Shown piece by piece: positions 1-8,826 of a DNA stretch of 64,000 bases. Source of the DNA: Chersky-840 sp963764205 (GTDB taxonomy: Bacteria; Actinomycetota; Acidimicrobiia; Acidimicrobiales; UBA8190); contig CAVXRN010000002.1 of NCBI GenBank assembly GCA_963764205.1, positions 558,001 to 622,000 on the forward strand, read 5' to 3'. Every line of letters begins with the position of its first letter. Within the stretch, counting starts at the first letter, position 1. A program made the position numbers and the translations under genes. The notes beneath the pieces were generated by a model that searched no databases, had not been told where the DNA came from, and was given only the letters and a program-made list of their open reading frames with translations.

Positions 1-2
1 AC

Positions 3-919
3 GACATCCTGCGCAAGGCGCGCGAGCTCGGCGTCCACTACCTCGACCTAGCGGCCGAGGAGATGGCCCGCTTCGATGCCAACATGGCCGCCCTGGGCCT
101 GCTGCCGGTGTACCGCGAGCCGCGCGCCACCTCGGCCATTCCCGACATCCTGTCGCTCATCGGGCAGGTGCTCGACCGGGGCCATGCCTACAGCTCGGGA
201 GGAGCGGTGTACTTCGACATCTCGTCGTTCCCCCGTTTCGGGCAGGTCAGCCATCTGTCGCGGGCCGAAATGCTGGTGCTGGCGGCCGAGCGAGGTGGGC
301 AGCCCGACGACCCCAACAAACGTGACCCGCTCGACTTCGTCCTGTGGCAACCCTCTGCCCCGGACGAGCCTTCGTGGGAGTCGCGCTGGGGCCCGGGCCG
401 TCCCGGCTGGCACATCGAGTGCTCGGCGCTCGCCATGCGAGAGCTCGGTGACACCGTGGACCTCCACGGTGGTGGGACCGACCTCATCTTCCCCCACCAC
501 GAGTGCGAGACGGCGCAGTCGGAGTCGGCCACCGGGACCATGTTCTCGCGCCACTGGTTGCACGTGGGCATGGTGGGCCTCGACGGGACCAAGATGTCGA
601 AGTCGCTCGGCAACCTCGTCTTCGTCGGCGACCTCGTGAAGGAGTGGGACCCCATGGTCGTGCGCCTGGCGCTGCTCGCCCATCACTACCGCACCGACTG
701 GGACTGGGAGCAGCGTGACCTCGAGGGGGCGCGCAGCGCCTCGACCGGTGGCGCGCCGCGGGCACGCGCAACGAGCTCTCGCCCGCGGCGATGACCGCGG
801 TGCGCGAGCGGCTCGACGACGACCTGAAGGTGATGGACGTCTTGTCCGTCCTCGACGACGAGGCCGCCGCGGGTCGCGCCGTGGGCCCGGGCGCGGCGCT
901 CGTGGGGGTGGAGTTGTGA
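3..919 (+). CDS. mshC: Cysteine ligase MshC (mycothiol synthesis), 5' end outside window, one frameshift
   Basis: ATP-dependent ligase expected to join cysteine to GlcN-inositol in mycothiol synthesis. It belongs to the CysS-like class I synthetase fold: PGWHIECSA and FPHHECE carry zinc-type Cys/His/Glu residues, and KMSKS is followed by GNL. MshC is preferred over CysS because the phrases ERGGQPDDPNKRDPLD and DPMVVRLALLAHHYR are MshC-like, the protein ends soon after the KMSKS domain (RLDRWRAAG ... LVGVEL) without the long CysS tail, and mshD lies at 50.8 kb. One base appears missing near 735; correcting it carries the frame to TGA 917-919, which overlaps the thrS GTG. The N-terminus lies before base 1. 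The Glu in HHECE is CysS-like, so a CysS paralogue remains possible. Confidence 0.65.
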
Positions 920-2980
920 TCACGGTCCAGTTGCCCGACGGTTCGACCCGGGAGCTCGAGGACGGCGCCACGGCGAGGACGTTGGCGCAGGCGATCGGTC
1001 GGGGCCTGGCCAAGGCGGCGGTGGCGGCCACGGTCGACGGCGTCCCCACCGACCTCGACGGCCCGCTGCGTGACGGGGCGGTGGTGGCGATCATCACCGA
1101 CAACAGCGACGCAGGACGCGCCGTGCTGCGGCACTCCACCGCGCACGTGCTGGCCCAGGCGGTGCTCGCGCTGTGGCCCGGCGCCCACTACGCCATCGGC
1201 CCCTCCATCGCGGATGGGTTCTACTACGACTTCGAGCTCCCGGGTGGGGCCACCTTCAGCGACGACGACCTCGAGCGCATCGAGGAGAAGATGCGCGCCA
1301 TCATGGGCGAGGACCAGAGGTTCGTGCGCGAGGAGCACACCGTCGACGAAGGGATCGCCCTGTTCGCCGACCAACCCTTCAAGCGCGAGATCATCGAAGG
1401 TGTCGCCGGCGCGACACCCGACGTGGCGCTCTCGGCCGAGGCGGCGACGGACATCGCGCCCGACGCCACGGCGGTGAGCACGTACCGCAACGTGGGCGGG
1501 GCTGAGCACGGTGCGGGGTTCGTCGACCTGTGTCGCGGTCCCCACGTGGCGTCGACGGGTCGGCTCGGGCACTTCAAGCTCCTGCGGGTGGCCGGCGCCT
1601 ACTGGCGCGGTGACGAGCACCGTCAGCAGCTGCAGCGCATCTACGGCACCGCCTGGGAGTCCGAGGCGGCGCTGGCCGAGCACCTCCACCGGCTGGAGGA
1701 GGCCGAGCGACGCGACCACCGCCGCCTCGGTGCGGAGCTCGACCTCTTCTCGTTTCCCAGTGAGATCGGCTCGGGCCTGGCCGTGTTCCACCCCAAGGGA
1801 GCCACCATCCGCATGTTGATGGAGGACTACTCGCGCCGGCGCCACCTCGAAGGTGGCTATCAGTTCACCTACACACCGCACATCACCAAGGCCGAGCTGT
1901 TCGAGACGTCGGGGCACCTGGACTGGTTCGCCGAGGGCATGTTCCCCCCCATGGAGCTGGACGAGGGCCAGAAGTACTACCTCAAGCCCATGAACTGCCC
2001 CTTCCACATCCTGGTGTACGCCAGCCGGCAGCGCTCGTATCGCGAGCTGCCCATGCGCCTGTTCGAATTCGGCACGGTCTACCGCTACGAGAAGTCCGGG
2101 GTCGTGCACGGGCTGACGCGGGTGCGGGGCCTCACCATGGACGACTCGCACATCTTCTGCACCCGAGAGCAGATGGGCGACGAGCTCGGGTCGCTGCTCA
2201 CCTTCGTCCTCGACCTGCTGGGCGACTTCGGCCTCGACGACTTCTACCTCGAGCTCTCGACCCGGCCCCCGGGCAAGGCGGTGGGCACCGACGAGGAGTG
2301 GGGCGAGGCCACCGAGGCGCTGCGGGTGGTGGCCGAGGGACGCGGCCTCGAGCTCGTCATGGACGAAGGGGGCGGAGCCTTCTACGGCCCCAAGATCTCG
2401 GTGCAGGCGCGCGACGCCATTGGGCGCTACTGGCAGGTGTCCACCATCCAACTCGACTTCCAAGAGCCACAGCGCTTCGGCCTCGAGTACGTGGGCGCCG
2501 ACAACGCCCGGCACCGGCCCGTCATGATCCATCGTGCGCTGTTCGGCTCGGTCGAGCGCTTCTTCGCCATCCTGCTCGAGCACTACGCCGGCGCGCTGCC
2601 CACGTGGCTCATGCCGGTCCAGGTCGTGGTCCTCCCGGTGCGAGACGACCACGATGCCTACGCGCACGACGTGGCCACCGCCATGCCGCGCCGTCGGCGT
2701 GCGGGTCGAGGTGGACACCGCGGACGAACCACTCAACGCTCGCATCCGTCGGTGGAAGGTCGAGAAGGTCCCCTACATCCTGGTCGTGGGCGACGACGAC
2801 GTGGCGGCACGCACGGTGGGGGTGAACGCCCGGTCGTCGCAACGAGCGGTCCGGGACGTGGTGCTCGACGACTTCGTCACGGCACTGACGATAGAGATCG
2901 ACACCAAGGCGTCGCCCGAGACCGCGGGGGAGAGTGGGCCGGCCGGCCTGCGTGGCCCGGTCGACACCACCCGCCCATGA
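916..2980 (+). CDS. thrS: Threonyl-tRNA synthetase (one frameshift)
   Basis: Charges tRNA-Thr. Domains in order: TGS (residues 1-60, ITVQLPDGSTREL), editing domain with HSTAHV (H73/H77, the same numbering as in E. coli) and DLCRGPHV, catalytic core with zinc Cys in PMNCPFHIL, motif 2 around YRYEKSGVVHGLTRVRG, motif 3 MIHRALFGSVERF, then the anticodon-binding domain. GTG 916 overlaps the mshC stop and gives exactly the TGS start. One extra base near 2685 breaks the anticodon domain; the frame resumes at AVGVRVEVDTADEPLNARI and runs to TGA 2978-2980. About 687 aa after correction, slightly longer than E. coli ThrRS because of a tail after the anticodon domain. It begins the thrS-HIT-pgsA-patA-pimA order known from mycobacteria. 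Confidence 0.95.
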
Positions 2981-2999
2981 GCTCGAGCGTGACCCGGCG

Positions 3000-3521
3000 G
3001 TGAGCGAGACGAGCCTCGAGCAGCTGTGGGCGGGGTGGCGGCGCGACTACGTGGTCTCGACCACCGACGCGGAGCGGCGCGGCGTCGACGACGAATGCGT
3101 CTTCTGCCGCATCGCGGCGTCGGGGCCGCCGAGCGCCGAGAACCTCGTGGTGTGGCGCAGCGAGTTGAGCTACGCGGTGCTCAACGCCTATCCCTACGCG
3201 AGCGGCCATCTGCTCGTGATGCCGGTGCGCCACGTGGCCGAGCTCGACAGCCTCAGTGTGGAGGAGTCCCACGACCTGTGGGACGGCACCCGACAGGCCG
3301 TGTCGGCCATCGGCGCCGCCTACGACCCCGACGGCATGAACATGGGAGCCAACCTCGGGCGCGCCGCGGGGGCCGGGATCCCGTCGCACCTCCACATGCA
3401 CGTGCTTCCCCGGTGGTCGGGGGACACGAACTTCATGACGGCGGTGGCGGGCGTGCGGGTCATGCCCGAGTCACTGGTGGCGGGGTGGGAGCGGCTCCAC
3501 GCGGCGTGGCCGCCGGGCTGA
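3000..3521 (+). CDS. HIT-family nucleotide hydrolase/phosphorylase (AP4A phosphorylase-like)
   Basis: Histidine-triad protein of about 173 aa. The signature SHLHMHVLPRW (HxHxH) supplies the nucleophilic His for nucleotide-phosphate cleavage, and CVFCRI near residue 37 is the CxxC metal pair of the actinobacterial AP4A phosphorylase-like group. Start chosen at GTG 3000 because EQLWAGWRRDYV is the usual N-terminus of this group; longer upstream frames lack homology. The mycobacterial counterpart (Rv2613c) also sits between thrS and pgsA1. Substrate (Ap4A or another dinucleotide) is inferred from family and position only. Confidence 0.85.
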   Translation: MSETSLEQLWAGWRRDYVVSTTDAERRGVDDECVFCRIAASGPPSAENLVVWRSELSYAVLNAYPYASGHLLVMPVRHVAELDSLSVEESHDLWDGTRQAVSAIGAAYDPDGMNMGANLGRAAGAGIPSHLHMHVLPRWSGDTNFMTAVAGVRVMPESLVAGWERLHAAWPPG

Positions 3522-3527
3522 ACCCGG
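3513..3527. terminator. Short hairpin between converging HIT and EF-G-like genes
   Basis: Five-base stem CCGGG/CCCGG with loop ctgaa, spanning the HIT stop codon. Weak and without a T-run; it is placed where a bidirectional terminator would be expected. Confidence 0.25.
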
Positions 3528-3535
3528 GGGTCCGC

Positions 3536-5602
3536 TCAGCTGCCGTTGGTCTTGGCCTTGATCATGCGTTCGACGAGGTTGGACGGCACGGCGTCGTAGT
3601 GGTCGTGGTCGGCCCGGAAGCGGCCCCGCCCGCCGGTGAGCGAGCGAAGGTCGACGGCGTAGCGCTGGATCTCGGCCGTGGGGACGAGCGCGGTGATCTT
3701 CTGCAGGCCGCCATCCACCGAGTCGGTGCCCTGGACACGCCCGCGCCGGGAGTTGAGGTCGCCCAGGACGTCGCCCTGCATGGTGGCCGGAACCGTCACC
3801 TCGAGCACCGAGACGGGCTCGAGCAACACCGGTCCGGCTTTGGCCATCGCCTCGCGGAAGGCCAGTGACCCCGCCATCTTGAAGCTCATCTCCGACGAGT
3901 CGACGGAGTGGTACTTGCCGTCGAAGCACGACACCTGCACGTCGACGACGGGGTAGCCGTGGACACCACCCTGGCTCATCGCCTCGAGCACGCCCTTCTC
4001 CACCGCCGGGATGTACTGCTTGGGGATGGCCCCACCCACCACCTGGTCCACGAAGTGGAAGCCCTCACCCCGCTCGAGCGGCTCGATGCGGATCGACGCC
4101 ACCCCGTACTGCCCGTGTCCCCCGGTCTGCTTCTTGTACTTGCCCTCGGCCTCGGCTTGCTGGGAGATCGTCTCTCGATACGGGACCAGGACCTCTTCGG
4201 TCGCCACCTCGACGCCGAACTTCCGGGCCAGGCGCTCGGCCGCCACGGCGAGGTGCGTCTCTCCGGTCCCGCGCAGGATGGTCTGGTGCGTCTCGTCCAC
4301 GCGCTCGACCACCAGGGCGCGGTCCTCTTCCTGCAGGCGGTGCAGGCCCGTCATGAGCTTGTCCTCGTCACCCTTGGACTTGGGCCGGATGGCCACGGAC
4401 AACACCACGGGCTCGGGCGGCGCCGTCGGGACCACGACGGGGGTGCCCTTGGGGGCGAGGGTGTCGCCCGTGGCGGTGTCGGAGAGCTTGGGCACCGCCA
4501 CGATGTCGCCCGCCTGGGCCTCGTCGGCAGGTTGCGCCTCCTTGCCCCGCAGGAGCTGCAGCACGTGCAGGCGCTGATCGGCGTGGGTCCGGGGATCGGT
4601 GAGGACGGTGTCGGGACGGATCGTCCCCGACAGCACGCGCAGCAGGGAGATCTTGCCGACGTAGGGATCGGAGATGGTCTTGAACACCTGGGCCAGCGGT
4701 TGGCCGGCGGGGTTGCAGGGCACCTCTTGGGTCGAGTCGCCCGCCTTGACCTCGATGGGGGGACGCGAGTCGGGGGAGGGCGCGATCTCGGCCAGCAGCG
4801 TGGCGAGGCGGTCGATGCCGACGCCGGTCACCGCAGACCCGCACACCACGGGGAAGACCAGCCCCTGGGCGACGCCGTGGGCGAGGGTCTCCTCGAGCTC
4901 CGCTCCCGACAGGGCCTCACCGTCGAGGTAACGCTCCATGAGCCCGTCGTCCCCCACGACGATGCCTTCGACGAGTTGCTCGCGCACCTCGTGTTCCACC
5001 GCGGCGAGGTCGTCGGGTATCGGGCCGGACTGCGGCTTGCCGCCGTCGTAGATGATGGCCGTGTCGGTGAGGAGGTCCGCGATGCCCCGGAACGCCGCTT
5101 CCTCGCCCACCGGGAGCTCGAGGGGGGCGATGCCGGCGCCGAACCGCTCCTGCAGCGCGCTCAGCGTGCGGTCGAAGCTGGCACGCTCGCGGTCGAGCTT
5201 GTTGATGAAGACCAGGCGCGGCAGGCCCAGCTCCGCCGCGAGGTTCCAGGCGGCCTCGGTCTGGGCCTCGATGCCCTCCACCGCGCTGACCACGATGACC
5301 GCCAGGTCGACGACCGACAGCGCGGCGCGCACCTCTCCGAAGAAGTCCGCGTAGCCGGGGGTGTCGACGATGTTGAGCTTGACGTCGCCGAGCATGCACG
5401 GGGCCAAGGCGAGCGAGAGGGACATGTGGCGCTTGATCTCTTCGGGCTCGAAGTCGCACACCGTCGAGCCGTCGTCGACCTTGCCCTGTCGGGTCACCGC
5501 ACCGGTGGCGAAGAGCAGGGACTCGGCCAGCGTCGTCTTGCCCGAGCCGTTGTGTCCGACCAGGGCGACGTTGCGGATGCGGGACGGTGGGTAACTCGGC
5601 AC
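3536..5602 (-). CDS. fusA2: Elongation factor G-like translational GTPase (EF-G2 type)
   Basis: Translation-factor GTPase of about 688 aa. P-loop GHNGSGKTTL, switch II DTPGYADF and NKLD are all present near the N-terminus, followed by domain II (VFKTISDPYVGKISLLRVLSG) and EF-G domains III-V (RPKSKGDEDKLMTGL, GHGQYGV, LEVTVPATMQGDVLGDL). The G1 motif begins GHNGSGKTT rather than the AHIDAGKTT of housekeeping EF-G, typical of the actinobacterial EF-G-like paralogue whose role is unclear. Start: GTG 5602 lies about 8 nt after a strong GGAGGGAGG; the upstream GTG 5611 would touch that Shine-Dalgarno, so 5602 is preferred. It is transcribed against its neighbours and interrupts an otherwise mycobacteria-like gene order. 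Confidence 0.88.
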   Translation of the reverse strand: MPSYPPSRIRNVALVGHNGSGKTTLAESLLFATGAVTRQGKVDDGSTVCDFEPEEIKRHMSLSLALAPCMLGDVKLNIVDTPGYADFFGEVRAALSVVDLAVIVVSAVEGIEAQTEAAWNLAAELGLPRLVFINKLDRERASFDRTLSALQERFGAGIAPLELPVGEEAAFRGIADLLTDTAIIYDGGKPQSGPIPDDLAAVEHEVREQLVEGIVVGDDGLMERYLDGEALSGAELEETLAHGVAQGLVFPVVCGSAVTGVGIDRLATLLAEIAPSPDSRPPIEVKAGDSTQEVPCNPAGQPLAQVFKTISDPYVGKISLLRVLSGTIRPDTVLTDPRTHADQRLHVLQLLRGKEAQPADEAQAGDIVAVPKLSDTATGDTLAPKGTPVVVPTAPPEPVVLSVAIRPKSKGDEDKLMTGLHRLQEEDRALVVERVDETHQTILRGTGETHLAVAAERLARKFGVEVATEEVLVPYRETISQQAEAEGKYKKQTGGHGQYGVASIRIEPLERGEGFHFVDQVVGGAIPKQYIPAVEKGVLEAMSQGGVHGYPVVDVQVSCFDGKYHSVDSSEMSFKMAGSLAFREAMAKAGPVLLEPVSVLEVTVPATMQGDVLGDLNSRRGRVQGTDSVDGGLQKITALVPTAEIQRYAVDLRSLTGGRGRFRADHDHYDAVPSNLVERMIKAKTNGS

Positions 5603-5764
5603 CCCGCGCACCTCCCTCCCTCGAGATCCTTCCGGCGTGCGACCGCGTGCGACCGCTGTGGGTGCGAGCCTACCGGCGACGGCTGCGCTCAGCCCGGCCG
5701 ACCGTGGGCCCCGGAGGCCGGGGCTCGGCCCGGGCCATCGAAGGGGGCCGGGAAGGCCCGATGG

Positions 5765-5803
5765 TAGGATCGGGGGCGCAAACCCCCCGGAGGAAAGTCA
5801 CGC
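5765..5803 (+). promoter_or_regulatory. Promoter -10 box, 5'UTR hairpin and strong RBS of pgsA
   Basis: TAGGAT at 5765-5770 is a likely -10 box. A G5/C5 hairpin with loop cgcaaa (about 5772-5787) follows, then GGAGGAAAG at 5789-5797, six bases before ATG 5804. Together with the EF-G-like gene this is one of the few clear Shine-Dalgarno sites in the window. The rest of the divergent 5603-5803 gap shows nothing else recognisable. Confidence 0.5.
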
Positions 5804-7642
5804 ATGTTCGACGGTCGTTGGCGCCACGCGGTGGACCGCACGACCAAGCCCGTGGGCACGGTCCTGGTGCGGGCGGGGGTCACCGCCGACGTGCTGACGG
5901 TCTTCGGCCTGGTCATGTCGGTCGTCACGGCGATCGTCGTGGGCTCGGGCCACCTCGTCGCCGGGATCTTCCTGCTCTTCCCCACCGGTCTGCCCGACCT
6001 GTTCGACGGGCCCGTGGCCAAGGCCTCGGGACGGGCCTCGGTGCGTGGGGCGTTCTTCGACTCGGTCGCGGACCGCATCTCCGACGCATTTCTCTTCGGC
6101 GGTGTGGCGTGGTACCTCGCCGCGACGCATCACGGCGAAATGGTGCTCCTGCCGTTCGCCCTCTTGGCCGTCACGTCGCTCATCTCCTACCAACGAGCCA
6201 AGGCCGAGCTGCTCGGGCTCTCGGCCAAGGGCGGCCTCATGGAGCGGGCCGAACGGTTCATCCTCCTGGGCTTCTGCTTCATCGCCGGGGCGATCTCGCC
6301 GTCGGCCTTCGTGCCCGCCTTGTGGGTCTTCTTGGGGCTGTTGTGCGCCACCGCGACGGGTCGGTTCGTCAGCGTGTGGAAAGAGGCGGAAGGGCCGCCG
6401 CCGCTCGTGCCCGCCCGTGTCGTGCTCGCGGACGCCGACATGGACGTCACCCGTCGTGCTCGGGGCCGGTGGCGAGAAGGTCGGGTCGACTCGCGCTTCC
6501 GGACGTGGCGAGAGGCCCGGGCCCATCGCGACGCGCTCGGGGCGCGTGCCGCGGTCCCGCGTCGTGCCGCGCAACCGTCGGGGCGGTGGCGGGCCCGGCG
6601 CGCCGGGGTGCCGTCGAGCCGTTCGGGGCGGATCTGGCGAGCCCGACGCGAGGCGCGGCCCACGGCCCGTAGCGGGCGGCGTCCCTCGTCGCCGCGGCTT
6701 CTGAGCCCCGACCCCGATCCGACGCCCGACTCCGACGGCGGAGCCGGTGCTTGGGCCGCGTACGTCATGTACCGGGCCCTCGGGACCGCCCTGCAGAAGC
6801 TGCCCGAGCACGTGGCGGCCGCAGCGGCATCGGTGGTGGCGCTCGTGTTGTCGACCCTCAGCACCAGGGCTGCTGACAACTACCGGCGCAATGTGCGGCG
6901 CGTGCTCGGCCCGGAGCTGAGCGGCGCCGAGATCAGGGCGACCACGCGGCGCGCCTTTTTGAACTACGCCCGCTACTGGTTCGAAGGGGCGCGCCTGCCT
7001 GCCATCAGCTCCGACGTCGTCGAGGCGCGGTTCGTGGTGGAGAGCGGATGGGACCACGCGGTGGCGGGCATGGAGGCGGGCAACGGCGTGATCATGGCGC
7101 TTCCGCACGTCGGCAGCTGGGAATGGGGTGGCGCGTGGCTCGCCCTGCAGGGGTATCCGATGACGAGTGTGGCCGAACCGCTCAAGCCTCCCGCCATGTA
7201 CGACTGGTTCGTGTCACAACGCGAGGCGATGGGCCTCACCATCGTCCCCCTCGGCGGCGATGCCAGCGGCGTGCTGTTGCGCACGCTCCGGGCCGGCAAG
7301 CTCGTCGGACTGCTGTGCGACCGTGACATCGTCGGCAACGGGATCGAGGTCGAGTTCTTCGGCGAGCGCACGACCATGCCGGGTGGGCCGGCGATGCTGG
7401 CGCTGCGCACGGGGGCCGTGATCCTACCCACCGCGGTCTACAGCGGCCCGGGGATCGGGCACACCGCGGTGATCATGGCGCCGGTCCCGGCCGAGCGCAC
7501 CGGGGGCCTGCGTGAGGACGTGGCCCGGGTGACCCAGCTCATCGCCCACGATCTCGAGACGCTCATCCGACGGGCGCCGCAGCAGTGGCATCTCTTCCAG
7601 CCCAACTGGCCGAGTGACACCGCAGCTGGCTCCGGGACCTGA
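5804..7642 (+). CDS. Fused phosphatidylinositol-phosphate synthase and PatA-like acyltransferase
   Basis: A 612-aa reading frame joining two consecutive enzymes of PI-mannoside synthesis. Residues 1-205: CDP-alcohol phosphatidyltransferase with several membrane helices and the motif D65-LF-D68-G-PV-A-K73 ... G82 ... D86 ... D90; ISYQRAKAELLGL and GLMERAERF match mycobacterial PgsA1, so it probably couples CDP-diacylglycerol to inositol phosphate. The usual AR of the motif is AK here. Residues 206-310: Arg/Ala/Pro-rich linker with high third-position GC. Residues 311-605: LpxL/HtrB-type acyltransferase with HVGSWE (H435, E440), as in PatA (Rv2611c), which acylates PIM. In mycobacteria these are separate adjacent genes. 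An undetected indel could have fused them; TGA 6702-6704 in another frame and ATG 6767 would allow a split. Confidence 0.8.
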   Translation: MFDGRWRHAVDRTTKPVGTVLVRAGVTADVLTVFGLVMSVVTAIVVGSGHLVAGIFLLFPTGLPDLFDGPVAKASGRASVRGAFFDSVADRISDAFLFGGVAWYLAATHHGEMVLLPFALLAVTSLISYQRAKAELLGLSAKGGLMERAERFILLGFCFIAGAISPSAFVPALWVFLGLLCATATGRFVSVWKEAEGPPPLVPARVVLADADMDVTRRARGRWREGRVDSRFRTWREARAHRDALGARAAVPRRAAQPSGRWRARRAGVPSSRSGRIWRARREARPTARSGRRPSSPRLLSPDPDPTPDSDGGAGAWAAYVMYRALGTALQKLPEHVAAAAASVVALVLSTLSTRAADNYRRNVRRVLGPELSGAEIRATTRRAFLNYARYWFEGARLPAISSDVVEARFVVESGWDHAVAGMEAGNGVIMALPHVGSWEWGGAWLALQGYPMTSVAEPLKPPAMYDWFVSQREAMGLTIVPLGGDASGVLLRTLRAGKLVGLLCDRDIVGNGIEVEFFGERTTMPGGPAMLALRTGAVILPTAVYSGPGIGHTAVIMAPVPAERTGGLREDVARVTQLIAHDLETLIRRAPQQWHLFQPNWPSDTAAGSGT

Positions 7643-7657
7643 CCACGCGGGTCCGAC

Positions 7658-8776
7658 GTGCGTGTGGCGCTGTTGTGTCCCTACAGCCTGAGCCGGCCCG
7701 GCGGGGTCCAGGGCCAGGTCGTCGGGTTGGCCGGCGCGCTGGCCGCTGCCGGGCACGATGCCGTGGTCCTGGCGCCGTCGGACCCCGACCTCGACGTGGC
7801 GGGACTCGCGTCGGGCTCCTTCGTGTCGCTCGGCCGGTCGGTGGGCCTGCGCGCCAACGGATCGGTGGCTCCCGTGGCGCTGGGCCCGGGAGCAGCCCTG
7901 CGGGCCGTGCGTACCGTGCGCGACGGCCGCTTCGACGTCGTGCACCTCCACGAGCCGTTGGCGCCGGGGCCCGGCTACGCGTGTCTGCTCGCGGCCGGGC
8001 CGCCCAAGGTCGGGACCTTTCACCGCGCCGGGCCGAGCGTCGCCTACCGGCTCCTCGGCCCCGTGGCGCGGCGTCTGGCGGCCAGGCTCGCGGCGCGCTG
8101 CGCGGTGTCGCCCGCAGCGCGGGCCACGGCGCAGGACGCGCTCGGTGGTACGTACGAGATCATCGGCAACGGCATCGACCTCGACCGCTTCGCCACCGCG
8201 CCACCGTGCGCGACCGAGCTCCCCACGATGATGTTCGTGGGACGGCACGAGGCGCGCAAGGGCCTCGGCGTCCTGCTCGAGGCGATGGCGCACATCGATC
8301 CCGGCGTGCCACTGCAACTGTGGGTCGCGGGTGAGGGGCCCGACACCGAGGAGCTGCGCCGCCGGTACGGGTCCGATGGTCGACTGGTGTGGCTGGGTCG
8401 GATCGACGACGACGAGCTCGCGGCGCGACTGTCGGGAGCGCAGGTCCTGTGCGCGCCGGCGCTGCGCGGTGAGTCGTTCGGCGTGGTGCTCCTCGAGGCG
8501 ATGGCGGCGCGCACCGCGATCGTGGCGAGCGACATCCCGGGCTACGCCGCTGTGGTGGGGGACCATGGCGTGCTCGTCCCCCCCGGCGACGTGGGGTCCC
8601 TGGCCCGGGCTCTGCGCACCGTGGCCGACGATGCCGCTCGAGGGACCGGCGTCTGTGGCGCTGCGGCGCTCGATGCCGCCTTCGAGCACGCCTCGCAGTG
8701 GTCGATGGACCGGGTGGCACAGCGCTACGTGACCGTCTACGAACGGGTCGTGGGGAGCGCCGCCCCGGGTCACTGA
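7658..8776 (+). CDS. pimA: Phosphatidylinositol mannosyltransferase PimA (GT4)
   Basis: GDP-mannose-dependent glycosyltransferase expected to add the first mannose to phosphatidylinositol on the cytoplasmic face of the membrane. GT-B fold of 372 aa: N-terminal YSLSRPGGVQGQV (acceptor-side glycine loop), FDVVHLHEP, GTFHRAG; C-terminal donor domain with FVGRHEARKGLGVLLEA and the E-x7-E motif ESFGVVLLE. GTG 7658 starts 15 bp after the acyltransferase stop, so it is probably co-transcribed. Function is supported by sequence and by the conserved pgsA-patA-pimA order. Confidence 0.88.
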   Translation: MRVALLCPYSLSRPGGVQGQVVGLAGALAAAGHDAVVLAPSDPDLDVAGLASGSFVSLGRSVGLRANGSVAPVALGPGAALRAVRTVRDGRFDVVHLHEPLAPGPGYACLLAAGPPKVGTFHRAGPSVAYRLLGPVARRLAARLAARCAVSPAARATAQDALGGTYEIIGNGIDLDRFATAPPCATELPTMMFVGRHEARKGLGVLLEAMAHIDPGVPLQLWVAGEGPDTEELRRRYGSDGRLVWLGRIDDDELAARLSGAQVLCAPALRGESFGVVLLEAMAARTAIVASDIPGYAAVVGDHGVLVPPGDVGSLARALRTVADDAARGTGVCGAAALDAAFEHASQWSMDRVAQRYVTVYERVVGSAAPGH

Positions 8777-8811
8777 GCCCGACGCCCCCCGTGGTGCGCC
8801 GGTCGGAGCCG

Positions 8812-8817
8812 TACACT
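8812..8817 (+). promoter_or_regulatory. TACACT -10 box, likely leaderless start of the M48 gene
   Basis: TACACT ends 9 nt before ATG 8827 and no Shine-Dalgarno lies between. This fits transcription starting at or near the start codon. Confidence 0.45.
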
Positions 8818-8826
8818 TCGTGGCGC

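Noticed and set aside
484..2745. Very long open frame on the minus strand opposite thrS
   Set aside because: Typical GC-rich antisense shadow; no recognisable domain, and the plus strand carries all ThrRS motifs.
3908..5767. 619-codon plus-strand open frame opposite the EF-G-like gene
   Set aside because: It mirrors the third-position bias of the minus-strand GTPase and shows no family motif.
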